From Daedaleopsis sinensis (taxonomy: Eukaryota; Basidiomycota; Agaricomycetes; Polyporales; Polyporaceae): a stretch of 64,000 bases of DNA. Positions within the stretch are counted from its first letter, which is position 1, and every line of letters starts with the position of its first letter. The stretch is from assembly GCA_033807695.1 (NCBI GenBank), contig CM066306.1, positions 806,001-870,000 of the forward strand, read 5' to 3'. The notes below the pieces were generated by a model. The model made no database searches. It was given only the letters and a program-made list of their open reading frames with translations, and had not been told where the DNA came from. Below are positions 43,724 through 56,900 of this stretch, in pieces. Position numbers and translations under genes: made by a program.

Positions 43724-45528
43724 GAGGCACAGCGACGTCGAGAGCGGAGACGACGAGGGCGTGGGGGGAGAGAAGGAGCGGAGAGGGAGGAAGGAATGGA
43801 GGAAGAGAGCGAAGGAGGAGGTGAGAGGATCAGTCTTGGTCGGTGTCCATCGTCGCCAGTCGAATCCGAACTCCGGGTGATTCCTGCCTCGCTCGGTTTG
43901 TATCCCGTCCATTGATCTCTTACCCAGACGCCCTAGCCGATCCAATCTGTATTAATCCGGCTACAAATCTCATCTATGCTGATCTAATCGCCCTGTTTAC
44001 GCCCTTTGTATCCACTTGTTACCTCATCTATAATCAGATCTATTAATCAACCTTCTCTTACCCGGCGCCCCTTTGGACCCTCTCTTTTCGCGTCGACAAA
44101 CGGTGCGCGCGCGCGCGCCCTCGCTGATGCGCACGCCGTACCTGTCGCCGCTCGCCCCTCGCCGACTCCGCCGTCCTGTTCACTCCTGTTCATCAACGCA
44201 GCCAGATCTGCTTCCGCCGGCGCCGCTGATTCTCGCTCTCAGCACAAGCCATCTCCGCTGCTTCTTTGCTACCTGCCTTCTCCGGACACTACCTTGTCGG
44301 TCAAGTTCCCACTCTCCGCGCCCGCCCGGCCGCTCACCGTTCTCGATCGAACAAACACCAGATGGTGCATTGTCACCAGCGCGATTGTGGTGGAAGCGGC
44401 ATGTCAGTTGTGCTCGGTGGCGTCGCAGTTGCGCCGAGCGAGAGATGTCGATGAAGCGCGAGAAGCACGGCGTATCGCTCGAGGCTCGTTCGCCGGAGTG
44501 TTCGCCGTCTGCCAACACGGGTGCGTTCTCTGTTCGTTCGATGCAACAACGATGGCAAAAGAAGGTTTTGATGAACACATACCCCACGGCCACTTCCCCG
44601 CAATCAGACCTTTGTGTGTCCCACAACTCTATGGCGGGGATGCTATGACCTTCAACCGCATTATTCCGATATGTCGTTTCGCAAAGCCTGAAAGTTGAAC
44701 CAGTGCCCCCAAGGCCAACAGTATTGTAGGTCCATGACATACAGCGGGGGCTGTACATGGTAAACATAGGTGAGAGTGATGCACAGCACGTTACGCTCAT
44801 ATCCTGAACTTTATCGTAGTATATGATGGTTTGACAGATATAACCAGGGCACCATATGGACGTCATTCTGATACACTACTATACCACGACAGTATCTCGC
44901 TCAGCCTTGCAACACCATTCTGTACCACATCCTCTTCTATGGAACAAATTCCCCGGGCTTGCCGAACAGCCATCCCGCGCGCTGTCTCCTGGCATGAGGC
45001 ATTCCATGACGACCAAGATTCAATCTTCAATATTCGACATGTACGGCCGAACACGGTGGCATTGGAATGCGACTCGCTCAGGGCGCTGTAGATTAAGAAG
45101 TCTCTTCCGAGCCGCGGTGTGCTCATCCTTGGAAATGAACCCTCCTCGACGCCTCCGACCGTCATAGTCATCCACACGATCCTGCAGATCTTACTGCTTT
45201 ACTGCTAAGCGTTCACATTGAGAGCGCCTGAGAGCGCTTGAGGTTGAGCGACTAGTCACGGTCACTAAACCCCAAGACAAACACACAGGGACTCCGTGTT
45301 GACATTCTCCGCTCGTACCATCGCGGCAGAGCACCAGCCAGGTTTCCTCAAGTGCGTGTACAACTTGGTATACAAGACATATTTCGCGCGTTCAGATCGT
45401 ATATTACAACAGTATTGATAGCAAGAGATAGCAAGCGACAGCAAGAGACACGGCAGACGGGCTCGACATTGATACAACAAGAAAGCATGCACAAGGCGAC
45501 GGGCGAACGACCAGCGGAGAGGGGCTGG
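43724..45528. other. Intergenic, unassigned frames
   Basis: Upstream of the FAM72-like gene. Overlapping frames at 44006-44866 on both strands have no motif and no consistent splice partner. At 45417-45450 there is a short tandem repeat of AGCAAGAGAT-like 10-mers. No gene called. Confidence 0.4.
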
Positions 45529-46797
45529 CTACTTGGTCGATTGAGAGACGGCGATCGGGTCGCCGGCCTTCCTCCGCGTCGGACTGGTCGCACTCGAGGG
45601 CATCGGCACGATCTCGAAGCGGATCCCTGACGATAGAGGTAGAGGTGGATGATGAGCAAAACGGACGGAAGGCAACCCAACGCCGAACGAGGGCCCGAGC
45701 GTCACGCGTGCTCACCGATATGCGCCATGAACCGGTTGAGGTTCTTCTCGGGCACGTTGCGGTCGGGCAGGCCAAAGTCCCTGAGCAGCTCCCTGATTTT
45801 GGCGTCTGCGCGAGACACGCCGCGCGGGCGGACAGGGCAGGTCGGGGCAGGTCAGTCGCATCTCGTCGCGTCCGGGGCGGATCTCGCGTGCACTCACTGT
45901 CGTACGCGAAGAGGGAGCGCATGTTCGCGGGGTAGAGCGTACTCTTCGTGCCGTCGGGCTTGAGGACGACCGAGATGTCGTCCGTCATGTTGGTCAGGCT
46001 CGCGCGCAGGTTCGCGTTCGCCCGGCGCGCCTCCCTGTCACGCGAGACCCGCAGGCACGTCAGTTGGCGACGATCGCAGTGGCAGGCTGGGCCGCGGAGG
46101 AGAACTCGAACACGGGGGCGACGTACGCATTGTTCAGCGCGACCTTGATGTCGGCGAGGGTCCGGCGGCTCGCCTCCACTTGCGCTCGCAGCGGAACGGG
46201 GAGGTGCGCGGGCATCTGCGCTTCCATTTCGTCCTTGACTTGCTTCGCGATCTCCGCGCGGATTTGTGCGCGGATGGGATCGCTGGGACGCGGAGGAGTG
46301 GGTGAGCACGCAGCGAGTCGGAGTCGGCACTGGCCAGGCAGGTCTCAATCTGAACAGCAGTGGCAGGCACGTACCGCATCTGCTCCTCCGCCTCGAGCTT
46401 GATGTCTTCCTTCAACATCCGCTTGATGTCGTCTACACGCTTCTGTTGATGCTTCTCCTGCTTTTTCATCTGCTGGCGGAGCGCGAGGATCTCCGCATTA
46501 GCAGTTTCCTGTCATATGCTGCGTGAGGATACTGCCGTTCGAATCGCCCATGAACCGATGGACATACCATGTTCGGCCCCAGCGCGGAGACCTGCGCAGA
46601 CTGGTCGTTGAGAGTGCGGAACGTCTGATCACTGCGGAGTATGTGAGCTCAAGAGGGCTAAGGCATATGTGCGTCTGGCTCGGCACGCACAGGGTGCCGA
46701 GGGAGGCCTTCATGGCCCCGAGCAACTCTCGGACGGCGGCCGTGTCGACAGCGCCATGGCCAGCCTGTGCGGTCGCGCTCCCTTTTCCCTTAGACAT
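45529..46797 (-). CDS. Conserved coiled-coil protein of unknown function
   Basis: Start MSKGKGSATAQAGHGAVDTA at 46797. Exons joined by hand: ...KASLGTL, TFRTLNDQSAQVSALGPNM, ETANAEILALRQQMKKQEK...EEQMR, DPIRAQIRAEIAKQVKDEME...ALNNA, EARRANANLRASLTNM...RSLFAYD, an exon with GLPDRNVPEKNLNRFMAHI, and a last exon ending PTRRKAGDPIAVSQSTK. The middle is a long heptad-like helix rich in K/E/Q (QQMKKQEKHQQKRVDDIKRM). The C-terminal part, with FAYD and a NLNRFMAHIG block, looks like a small conserved domain. No membrane segment or signal peptide. I do not know a function; length about 290 residues. Confidence 0.8.
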
Positions 46798-48093
46798 TTC
46801 GTGCTAGGAACGCGAGTGCGGCGACGAAAAGAGCGAGGGGGACGAATGAAAGAAGTGTAGTGATCGCGTGCGTGAGGAGGACAAGGACGAGGACGAGGAA
46901 CAGGGCGAGCGTGCCGGGGGTAGTCATGCTAGTATGGTATATGAGAGGAGCATGGGGGCACGGGGGGCGAGAAGCCAGCGTGCGCGCTGCCGCAGCACAC
47001 CCTTCGCGCCATGCGCCGTCCTCGTTGCGGGCCACGGAGCAGCGGCGGCGGGCCTCGCGGGCCCAGTCGCCGTCGAGAAAGCGTAATGGCCACACCAGAT
47101 ACAAATCGGGCATAGGTCGCGGAGCAGCCTGCACAGCTTGCTCATGATACTTATCGCTAGTCCCCTCCGAGATCGCCTTCGTCAGGGTCGTGTAGGGTCC
47201 TGTGGACACGAATGTATGCTCGTGACGACGGTACTCTCGCCTCAAGTATCCTCGCGGGAGCGAGATATCCTCCGAGGCCGCGACGACCATAATACATACT
47301 TCGCGCGCGTGCTTACTGCATACCACTTATGTATCGGCACGCTGCTCGCGACTTCCTTATAAACTCGATGGCTTTACGTGAGGCATGACGAGTACCGCGA
47401 CACATGGCTCACCGAACGGGCTACAAACGAAGCGACAATCGCTGATCTTCGCCTGGTGTCCGTTGCAGTTCAAAACCATACGCACACCCACTGAAATGAG
47501 CGCGTAGAGTCAGCGCTACCCGCAGGTTGGACACGGTTGAACCTCCACGTGACCCAGCAAAACTTCCATGCGCACGGACCACCGCCTGCACAGTATATAA
47601 GCCCCCCACCGACATCGTTGTTTCCTCAGAACATACTCAGCTAGGATCTATTTTATAGGTACTAACTCGAGTCTCGCATGTTTACACATGCCACATCCTT
47701 CTAGTCTAGTCGATGACACCCGCGCCCCCTCGTATAACCGAGAACATGGCCGCCTCACGGCGGTCTCGAGGACGTTTGGCTTGCGGTGTCCGCGCGCTGC
47801 TTGCAGCCGCGGACCTGCTCGCCAGCGAGGAGGGCGTTCGTCTGATAGACTATCTTGTATACTACTGTAGTTTCAATGCATCCAGCTTGACAATATTTTT
47901 TGGCTTTTGTTGTGGACTTCACAACAAAAGAAAAACCTTCCCTCCCATGTATTGCTTGAGCGTGCTCTTGAGTTCGATCAAAACGGTACATGTACAGTCA
48001 TGGTTGCAAACATTTTCAACCAATCCATTGTGCGAATAAGGCGCAATCTGGAATAAAGATACAACGAGCATATGTGCTGCAAGTCCAAAGTCA
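46798..48093. other. Spacer between the coiled-coil gene and MED14
   Basis: Promoter side of the coiled-coil gene and 3' side of MED14. It holds a purine-rich run (GGACAAGGACGAGGACGAGG, near 46880) and a perfect hairpin at 47906-47932. No gene called. Confidence 0.45.
47906..47932. repeat. Perfect hairpin downstream of MED14
   Basis: Arms CTTTTGTTGTG / CACAACAAAAG with loop GACTT, about 160 bases beyond the MED14 stop. Confidence 0.8.
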
Positions 48094-51000
48094 CTACGGC
48101 TGTGGCGGACGTGTCTGAGCCAGCTTCTCAAGCACCTTCTGGTAAAGCATCCTCCCGACTACCCGCACAGCACCCACGTCGCAAATAACCCCAATGTCGA
48201 TCGGCGCAAACTGGCCCTTCACGCCATTCGCAACAGCAGCCTTGATAGCCTCCCCAACCAGCGTCCTGAACTCAGGTATCGGCTGCAGCGCGACCGCGTT
48301 CCCATTCCCGCCGTTGCTCCCAAGGAGCTGGGCTCTCCCCGGGAGGGAGCCAGACACAGGCCCGCGCCGGCTAGCGACCGCCCGGCCGTCCGCGCCGTCC
48401 TCGAAGAGCGTGTGCGAGCCGTCGAGCACGACGACGCGCCCGCCCGCCATTAACCTGAAGTCGAGCGCGTGCCGGAGGTCCCCGTAGAGGATGCGGAACC
48501 AGCCGGCGGACTTGGGGAACGTGTCGATGGCCTCGCCCGCGCGCGCGGCCGCCGCGCGGATCTCCTCGAGCTCGGCGACGATCGGCAGCGTCTCGCGCAG
48601 GAGCGCGACGAGCCGGTGGAGCGCCGTCGAGAGCTTCCCGTGCGAGAGCAGGGCGCAGAGGAACGCGTCCGCGTCCGAGTGCGGGTTGTGCGACGGGTCC
48701 GAGAGCGGGTCGGCGGCGTCGACCTGCATGGCGTCGTCCGGGAGGACGCGGGCGAAGCGGAGGTGGTACGAGCTGCGGTTCGTGGAGAGCTCGTCCGTGC
48801 AGGTGAGCGAGACGGTGTAGTCGGTGGCGTACGTGAACTCGACCGTCTGGAGGTCGAAGGAGATGAGCCGGACGTCCGTCCACAGGTACTTCGTGGACAT
48901 CTGTGCGACTGCGGGTGGTTGTGAGTATGGCCGGATTAGAGACGTCGGTCCAGAGACAGAAACGCACCTTCACGCGCGATCACGACCATCTTCGACACAC
49001 GCGCCCACTCCTCCAGGAACGTGTCGACACACTTGTCGACATTGTCCGACAGGAATGAGACGATCGCCTCCCGCGTGTCGTAGATGATGCGTTTCGAAGG
49101 GCGGATGACCGTACTTCCGCTCGCCCGCTTGCCAATCGGCTGCTGCACGTACTTGAGCTTCACGCATGTCACGACCTTTGCATCGTCACTCGACCACCAG
49201 TTAAGCGGGATGACGCGGATGTTGGGCATCGCGGCCTCCGCAGCGGGCGCTCCGGAAAGGATATCTGACGACTGCACGCAGAGGGCCGGGATTGTGCGCG
49301 CGAGCGAGGACTGCACGTTTCCGAACTCGGGCACGTAGCCGTTGAGCGACGAGCTAACGTGGGTGAAGGGAATCCCGCGCAGCTTGAACTGCTGTTCGAC
49401 CTTCGTGTACGCGACGCGCGCGCTGTGCGATGGAGCGCATCAACAAATGTTTGACCATCCCCCTCGAGGAGATAGATACTCACCAGCAGTAGGCGTACAG
49501 TTCCCGCAGAACCTTTGTCTCGAGACGGAAGCTGCGGACCCTGTCAGCATTTAGAGCGTCCCACCTCTGCAATTCGTCGCCGAACATACCTTGTGGGAGC
49601 GAGTTCGCCCTGGACTTGTGGCGCGCCGCGCCCGAACCCTTCGTCCCTCTTCCTCTTCTGCCCAACAATAGCTTCTAGACCAGGGCCGCTCTCGACCGCG
49701 ACGTCGTCGCCATGGATCCGGCGCACGTTCAGCCACCCTATGTCCTCCATCTTCAGGTCGTGGTTGATCGAGCTCTCGACCTCGCGCACACTGATGAGTG
49801 CGTAGCGGAAGTCCTGGTCCGTGATCACCAGCACGAGATAGTGCATCGGGAAGTTACCCAGCTGGATGTAGAGCGTTCCTTGAGCGTCTGGACCGAGCTT
49901 CTTGATTTCTGCAGACACCATCCGTAAGCCTGGCTGCCATGGCTGCGATAGACCGGCATTAGATAGACTCACCGTCGGCTGAGAAGTTACGCATCCGGAA
50001 GCTCTGCAAGCCTAAGTACTGAACCTTCTGCTCGGCGAGGTCGATGATCGTCTGCGGACCATCTGCCTTAGTTACACCGTATGCATTCGCGAGAAAGCGC
50101 ACTCACGGTGACACGCAACGAGACGAGCGCGTAAGGGAGCATGTTTGGCGTGTCGTTGAGCTTCTCCGTGACGGCAGCAAAGCGCGGTCCACGCCCAGCT
50201 GCCGCGAGATCGCCGGTGTCACGGAGAGTTAGTCGACCTGTCCGTGGGTCGACGGTCACGACGACGACCTCGTCAGCGCATAGATGAACGCGTAATGACG
50301 GCGCGCCCTCTGCTCAAAGTATTCAGTCTCCTGAGCATGACGGAGGGCAACGCGATACATACCATTAGAGACGAATGTGACTTCCCCGGGCGGGGAGAAG
50401 ACGTTCCGCGTAGCTGTCCCACGCTGTAGTTGCGCTTGGAAGAACTTCATGACGCCTTCAGTATGACGTCGGATGACTCTCCGAAGCAACTTCTCGAAAT
50501 CGAGATCACCGGGGTCCTGCGCACGACCTGTCAGTCAAGGTACTCCCGGTGGGATTACTGTCTGGCTTACTATTCGGAGTTCGTCCGGATGCATGTACAT
50601 GTCTTCTGGAGCCGGTGTGACCCCTAGCGCGCCGAGTTCGGGCTCCCAGCGGACGTCGAAGCGCATATGCTCGACCTCGTCGGACGGCCTTGATGTGTCA
50701 AGCTTGGAGCGAGACTGCAGTTCTGCGAGAACTCGCGCGCAGGGAGAGCGCATCGCACCACGACCTGTCTTTTCCTTGACCTGCACGATGGAGACCGTGA
50801 ACTTGCCACCTATTAGCGGAAGCGGTTTTTGCTGTTGTGTCGGATTTCGCCGCCGTGTGGGTGGCTTCCTCACCCAGTAGTGAATGACCAAGGAATGGCG
50901 GTTATTCGTCATCTGCACGGTCAGATAATCTGCCCAACCTAGGGAACGCATGCGCTCGGCCTGCTGCGGTAAGCACATTGTTGCCGACCTTTCCACACGA

Positions 51001-52558
51001 ACTGACCTGGTACCACAAAATCTCGAGTTGGTACGATAGTGACATCATCTCTAGAGTCACAGTCAGACGCTGAATGCACATACAAATCATGGGAGACTCA
51101 CGGAGAAAGTTGAACAGGCGAACCAGGGGAGCATCAACTACGCCCTCCGGTAGTTGTGGTCGGGGAGGCACTTCTACGTTGGGAGGTGGTGGCTCAGCTG
51201 GAGGGAGGTAGAATGCCAAACGTGCATCCGCTTCGTCCGAAATATTGCGCTTGAGCACACCAGTTGGCGTACGGGGAAATTCTGCGGGTTTTGAGCCAAC
51301 ATAATGTGAGACGGCATGGAAGATTTCTACCTTGCATCCCTGTCTGGTCACCACCCACGTTGAATAGGAAGGTGACGTTGACGAAAAACCAACCGTCATC
51401 CCTGCGTGCACCTATCAAACTTAATGATAGCTCGAAGAGCTTCGACGCGGTGAAGAACACGCGACCGTTGGCTATCGCAAGTAGGTCAGAACAAGTTGTG
51501 CCTTACCCGTGGCATACGGACCTATTCGATACTGTGACATCTCCCATGGGACAATTTCCGACATTCGCAGACGATACCGCATGGCATCCTCTATGTCAGC
51601 AAGCGTTCTTGAGACTTCGTTGTCGGTGAGTGGGGTTGGTCGAATAATAAGCTCCTGAAAAGCTGACCCGTTCAAGTCCGCTCAAAATGCCGATTCATGA
51701 GAAGTACAGACCTTGATACATGCCGGCAATCGTCGATATGTCCCAGTGGTAAGCACGTCCAAAGAGGTCAGCAAGTCGTGGTTTCGAAGTCTGGCAATCA
51801 ATTGCGATGAGAGGGCTGGACTGATATCAAGTTCCACGATTGTAAGACGTGACCAAGAATATCCATGCGGCGCACCCACACCTAGAGGCGTTAGGCGGGT
51901 CTCGAACGGCCATGGAGTGGGTTATTATCCCCATAGGTGCACTGATATCGATGATCCTGTTCCGAGCACGAATGCCATGATAACAGAGAGAGAAGCGATG
52001 GAACTTACCGCGCAGGGTCCAAAGTATCTCGACCGTACTTCAAGCCCATGATGGCGTCTTCAAACTGCCGGTTCTGGTCCATGAGGAAAGCGGTGATATT
52101 CTAGACTTACGCATAAGTCGTGTGTCAAAGGTTGGGCAAGCAATCGCGATATGTACCATAGCCTTCTGGACCACACCAGCATCGCGGGACCACTTTGCGA
52201 TCGCATATACTTTGACGACCTGACGCTTCGTCTTGACGACCCAGTCCGCGACAGAGCGTTTGCGAGCAGAGTCGGACATGTTTGGCATGCTGCCACGGAT
52301 ACGATAGGAGATGAGGACACGCAGCACAACGCCTCACCTGCTCCAGACTCACGTTTCGGCCATTTCCACTAGTTCTGCATATATTGACTGCACCAAGCGC
52401 GATACTACCTCTCCGAGCGGGACCTGACCGTCCATGACCACAGGAAGCTCCTTCTCGAGCTCCTCGACCGTCGGTTCGTGTGAAGTGTGGCCATTCTGGA
52501 GCGGCGTGTGGTGGGTGAAGCCGTTAACATGGGCGTGGCCGTTCACGACCGGTTCCAT
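48094..52558 (-). CDS. MED14: Mediator complex subunit 14 (Rgr1)
   Basis: Backbone subunit of the Mediator complex that links activators to RNA polymerase II, in the nucleus. Start MEPVVNGHAHVNGFTHHTP at 52558. The MED14 N-terminal domain follows: GQVPLGEVVSRLVQSIYAEL, LPNMSDSARKRSVADWVVKT, RQVVKVYAIAKWSRD, NRQFEDAIMGLKYGRD. Then TSLDVLTTGTYRRLP, LADIEDAMRYRLRMSE, a FFTASKLFELSLSL block, SLGWADYLTVQM, HYWVRKPP, the long middle region, and FRYALISVREVESSINHD. A last large exon begins MSTKYLWTDVRLISFDL and ends EKLAQTRPPQP. Many short introns; roughly 1,100 residues, as expected for a fungal Rgr1. A KRKRD patch may be a nuclear signal. Upstream DNA has a GGAGGAGGAGG tract. Confidence 0.93.
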
Positions 52559-53925
52559 CGGATAGAGTTGTCGGCAAGCAGTTATTGCATGTGAGGCCGG
52601 CTCTCGAGTATGATGTTCAGCGAGATGGGTGGGAGGAGGAGGAGGAGGAGGAGGAGGGTAAAGGAGGGTAAGGGAGAGAACAAGACGCGATCATTACGCG
52701 CCGCGCGCTGTCAAATTCTGTAAGCGCCCGGCATGTACTCCAGTGGCTGTGACCCCACTGAACTCGAGCTCGAACCCGGGTTATTTTTGTTTTCATACCT
52801 TGATCATGATCTCCCCGTCTGGTTCGCGTCGATACTCTCATTAATTCACTCCCGTTGTCCAAGCTGGCCACTCCCTATTGCAGTAATTTGCGTGCTAAGA
52901 GATGATCAGTAAAGGGGCAAATTCTTACCGGAGTCAATGTGACTGACAGCGACACCATGCTACAGAAGCAAAAGCAGGCTCAGGCTATTGGTTGATCGAC
53001 TCACTACTATGTAGCCTCAGCTACCGCCGTCCACGAACAGCTCATAGAGAATGTCTTGGACCAGCTAGTGTTCATGTGAACAAGGAACTCTGTGTGAGCT
53101 TTGTATCCCAAAGCCAAGATCAACATACATGTCGACATTGACTTCAAGCTCGTTGCCGTTGCCAAAAGTTGGCAAATACTAGTAGCATCATAGGTAGCTC
53201 ACAAACTCATATTATATACTAGCACTCATTCATGATACATATTGATACATGAGGGAGAGCAGACAGGTTACTAGCATGTGGACGGAAGGATGTAGGTCCA
53301 ATAATTATCAATACAGCGCGTACTTATTCGCGGAATCTCATAAATGATAGCAGCCGGACAAGCGAGCGACATGCGATATGTGAAGATGGGTGGGCAATGG
53401 GTGGGGTGTAGTAACAACTGTGATGGACTCACGGGACACCACTGACCAGCGAGCCTTGAGAGACACCTGGCTGTCGAGACGGAGTTCTATGGCAAATGAC
53501 TCGAGCGGGCATCGTCGACCTTGCCTGGTCGTATAGCAATACATGTCACATGTGAACAGTGAGCTTGCTCGGAGCGAGGCTCGCCGAGACGCAGTCCTGC
53601 GGCGACGATCTCTCCGGAGCGTCGGGAGACGGCAAGAGCACCTGCACATTCTTTCAGCACCGCACCTTAGATGCTAGAACATCCGAGTCACCGAACTCAC
53701 CATGTCATCATGGCAATAAATCAGGAGTCCGCCCTCGCCCCAACCCTCAAACATGAGCGTCGAACCGCAGCGCACCGTCCAGTCCAGGCAGCAATAACAC
53801 GACCCCACCCGGTCCCACGTCCAGCCATCCCCATCTATCCACCGAGACCTAGGACATCCACCCACGATGACCGGAGGCCGATGCCAGCGGACGCCTGGCA
53901 GAGGAAGATGCATCTCGCCATCTGC
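52559..53925. other. Spacer between MED14 and the proline-rich gene
   Basis: MED14 promoter side with a GGA microsatellite at about 52629-52656 (seven GGA units), then AT-rich DNA with short frames only. No gene called. Confidence 0.5.
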
Positions 53926-55224
53926 TCATCGCAGCATTCGCAGCTGTTGAGCGACGACGATCGTGTCCTGCGTGAACCGCTTCCCGTTCTTCTCCAGCAC
54001 CCACTTGCGCGCGAGGCCCGGGGCCGAGCCCGTACCCGACCCCGGGCTCTGGGCTTGCCCGTGCGAGGAGTCGGAACCGCCAACGCGCGCACCGCTGCCG
54101 GCGCTCGTGCGGACCTCCACCGAGACCTCCATCGTCTGCCCGCGCTCGGGCACCGGCGCCGCGACGACCCGCCCGGTCGTGCTTTCGGGGTGGTTCCAGT
54201 TCGATGAAGTCTGGCGCGCGCCGTGCGCGCGGATCTCCTCGCGTTCGCGGGGCGCGCGAGGGAGGCCATTTAGCGCAGAGCGCGGCTTGGGCGGCGTGGG
54301 CGCGCGGATGGGTGGGCGCACGGGCGCAGACTCGGGCTCCGGCTCAGGGACGTAGATATTGGTGAAGGGCTCGTCGGGGTTGAGCACCATCATTACCGGG
54401 CGCTCGTCTCGCCGCCCGCTCGACTTGGTGCGTGTGCGCTCGCGCAGCCTCTCCTTTTCCGTCCTGTGGACGGGAGCAGAGTGCAGGGCAGGAGAGGCGG
54501 GAAGACCGGGAGTGGGCGATGAGGTGTTGTAACGCTTCGCCAGGGAGCGCGGTGGAGCGGAGGACGGTGCAGGAGGTGATGTTGGAGTAGCCATCTGAGC
54601 AGATGGAGCAGAGACAGGCACGAGCGGTTTCGGGAGCAACGGGGGTTGTGGAAGTGAATGATCGCGCACTGGAACGCGGTCGGGTAGAGGCAGTGGGGGT
54701 GGAGGTTGTTTCGCAACCCTCGGCGGAGAATGCATTTGATCTTTCTCCTTCTCTTTGGAGGACGTGCCGGCAGTGGATGGCCGCGGGTGCTGAGGGGGCT
54801 TATTCGCAGATGCGGTACGAGAGTGTGTGCGGATTGGTGGTGAGACCATGACGAGCTCTGAAGACGAGGCAGAAGGGAGGACAGGGATGGGCACGCGAGA
54901 GTTACTTCGCGAGTGTGAAGGAATTCGTTTCCGAGGGTCAGACGAAGTGGGGAAAGGCGCGACACGAGCACGAGGCCCTGATGACGAGTACGAGTCGCTG
55001 GCGACTTGAAGTTGCTCATATGGATCAGGCAGTCGCCGAGGAGGAGAGGTGGAGTTGGATCGCTTCAGAGTAGACTGGGGCGTAGAAGTCGACCACGAGC
55101 TCGGAGGGAATTGAATCTCTTCAGGAGGATAGTGAAGCTTCCAGTTTGACGGAGAAGCCAACGAAGGCTGCGGTGGTAATGGCGGGAGCTGTGGAGGAAT
55201 GTGGTACGCTGCGTCGCCGGGCAT
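53926..55224 (-). CDS. Proline/serine-rich protein of unknown function
   Basis: A single open frame of 432 residues starting MPGDAAYHIPPQLPPLPPQP at the ATG 55224. It is dominated by Pro, Ser and Thr with many PxxP-type stretches (PPPPLPLPDRVP), suggesting a disordered scaffold with SH3/WW-type partners. Better conserved-looking islands are PVMMVLNPDEPFTNIYVPE and the C-terminal RKWVLEKNGKRFTQDTIVV, which looks like the fixed end of a family. No transmembrane or catalytic motif. I do not recognise the family with certainty. A further 3' exon cannot be excluded. Confidence 0.7.
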   Translation of the reverse strand: MPGDAAYHIPPQLPPLPPQPSLASPSNWKLHYPPEEIQFPPSSWSTSTPQSTLKRSNSTSPPRRLPDPYEQLQVASDSYSSSGPRARVAPFPTSSDPRKRIPSHSRSNSRVPIPVLPSASSSELVMVSPPIRTHSRTASANKPPQHPRPSTAGTSSKEKEKDQMHSPPRVAKQPPPPLPLPDRVPVRDHSLPQPPLLPKPLVPVSAPSAQMATPTSPPAPSSAPPRSLAKRYNTSSPTPGLPASPALHSAPVHRTEKERLRERTRTKSSGRRDERPVMMVLNPDEPFTNIYVPEPEPESAPVRPPIRAPTPPKPRSALNGLPRAPREREEIRAHGARQTSSNWNHPESTTGRVVAAPVPERGQTMEVSVEVRTSAGSGARVGGSDSSHGQAQSPGSGTGSAPGLARKWVLEKNGKRFTQDTIVVAQQLRMLR

Positions 55225-56900
55225 AGTGGGCTACTGTATCTTCAAGCTGTAAAACACTACGCCGAGAGAGCGCAGGAGTAAGTTTATGAGGGGAGGAGTA
55301 AGCGTAGTACGGTTGGAGGAGGAAAAGCGAAGGAGTGCCATGGTGGACGCAAGCTGTAGATATATCGTGTTGGCGCTGTGGTCGAGTTTTGCCTCGTCGC
55401 GGCTCGACAATCTTCCCTTCTCTAAGACAGCCTCATCGCCTATTCTCGGGGGTCCTCGTCGCAACGTGATGGGACAGAGAAAGGAGGAATGTTCTGATGC
55501 ACAAAATCTGCCGCAGTCCTCAAGCTGTCGCGATGACGATATATAGAAATGCAGGTGCTTGTTCTCCGTGCAGACGACGGCGTTGCAGTGCTTGGGTGGA
55601 TCGAGATCCATTTCGTGGAGGCGATGAGGCAACGAGCGCGTCTAGATCTGTATTGCGATGCACAGTTCCGAGGCGACGGAGGCGGTCACCCAAATCATGA
55701 ATCAACGCACTTCCACTCGACCATAAACATAGCCAGGGACGCTCTTTTCCGGGATTACTTACTGACGCCGCCCGTGGGCTTTGCATTCTACGCTCGTACA
55801 AACGGGACTGCGTCGACGATACACGTCAGGAAGATTTCAGTGCTTCATTAAATCATTGCAAGGCAAGGGACCTACCGGCTCCGCCAAGCCTTTCGTGAGT
55901 CGTTGCTACCATCCGTAGCGAAGTGCCTCCGTCACCCGTGGGTAGTGTTGTGATATTTGAGGGCGCGAGATCCAGACCATGCGCCCAGACACAAGCAATC
56001 AGCGAGTCAGGTAGGTCAAACGTAAACAGGAGGACTGTTGCGTTTACGTTTCGCCTCACTCACCCTCGCTCCTCAAGGCCTCAACGGTTTGCCATCAAAC
56101 TCGGTTCAGCGGAGGAGGAGGGACCAAGAGTGTTCGTTGCGTGTATGGTGGACCACCTCTGTGGAGTATTTCCCACCACCATGTGCGAAGGTCGGGCGCG
56201 CAGCGTAGTGGCGACTCGGCGAGCATGGGTAGGAGTCCCGAGTCTCGACTAACCTCGACCTCACCTGCGAACGCAGCACGGCGATCGAGGGTTCGGCCGT
56301 AATCAGGTGGGAATTGAAGGGGTCGTACGACTACGAAGATGTCAGGAAGGTAGACGATGACGCAGAATTGAAACACGGACCAACGCATAGCCTCAGTGAA
56401 TGTGGAACGGTGGCAGGTGGGAATTTTGCGCGTTGCAGAGAACAAGGTAATAGTATACTGAATGTCGCACCCGAAGGATGCGGTTTGAGTCCCACTGTGA
56501 GTCTATCCAGCTCTATCGTAACCCCGCGCACCTTGACCTTCCACGGCGCTGTCCGGTTTGATATTTGGTTTCGAAACACGAAACCGTCAGGGAGAATGCA
56601 CTGGTCGTGAGCTCGTGGGGAAGGCATCATCGCGGACCAGTGGCGATCTGTCCTGACCAATACGCAGTGAATGTTCGTGGCTGCACGGGAGGAGTGTCGC
56701 GACATATGTATCTATATCTGCGATGCGCATAGCAATAATGCAACAGTACACGGGCGTATACAACAACGGAGGGAGATGAAGAAGACAATCAAGAGTGCTG
56801 TAACTTCGTCCATACGTAATTAGCATGATGAGGATAGCCATAGATAATGCGTGCAGCCTCAAGGAGGTGCAGGGGAGGTGCGAGGCGTCCGGTGACGTCG
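55225..56900. other. Intergenic with unassigned exon-like pieces
   Basis: Frames in several phases. On the minus strand, about 56620-56515 reads VFRNQISNRTAPWKVKVRGV after a CAG acceptor, and 55549-55851 (+) reads a 100-residue frame. Neither could be built into a gene. It could hold a small missed gene. Confidence 0.35.

Noticed and set aside
44006..44866. Overlapping 190-230 codon frames on both strands
   Set aside because: No family motif, no coherent splice structure, and several frames compete; not called as a gene.
46790..47326. Minus-strand frame with two hydrophobic stretches at its end
   Set aside because: The hydrophobic part comes from a simple purine/pyrimidine tract just before the coiled-coil gene start; the rest is Arg/Ala-rich and motif-free. 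Likely leader DNA.
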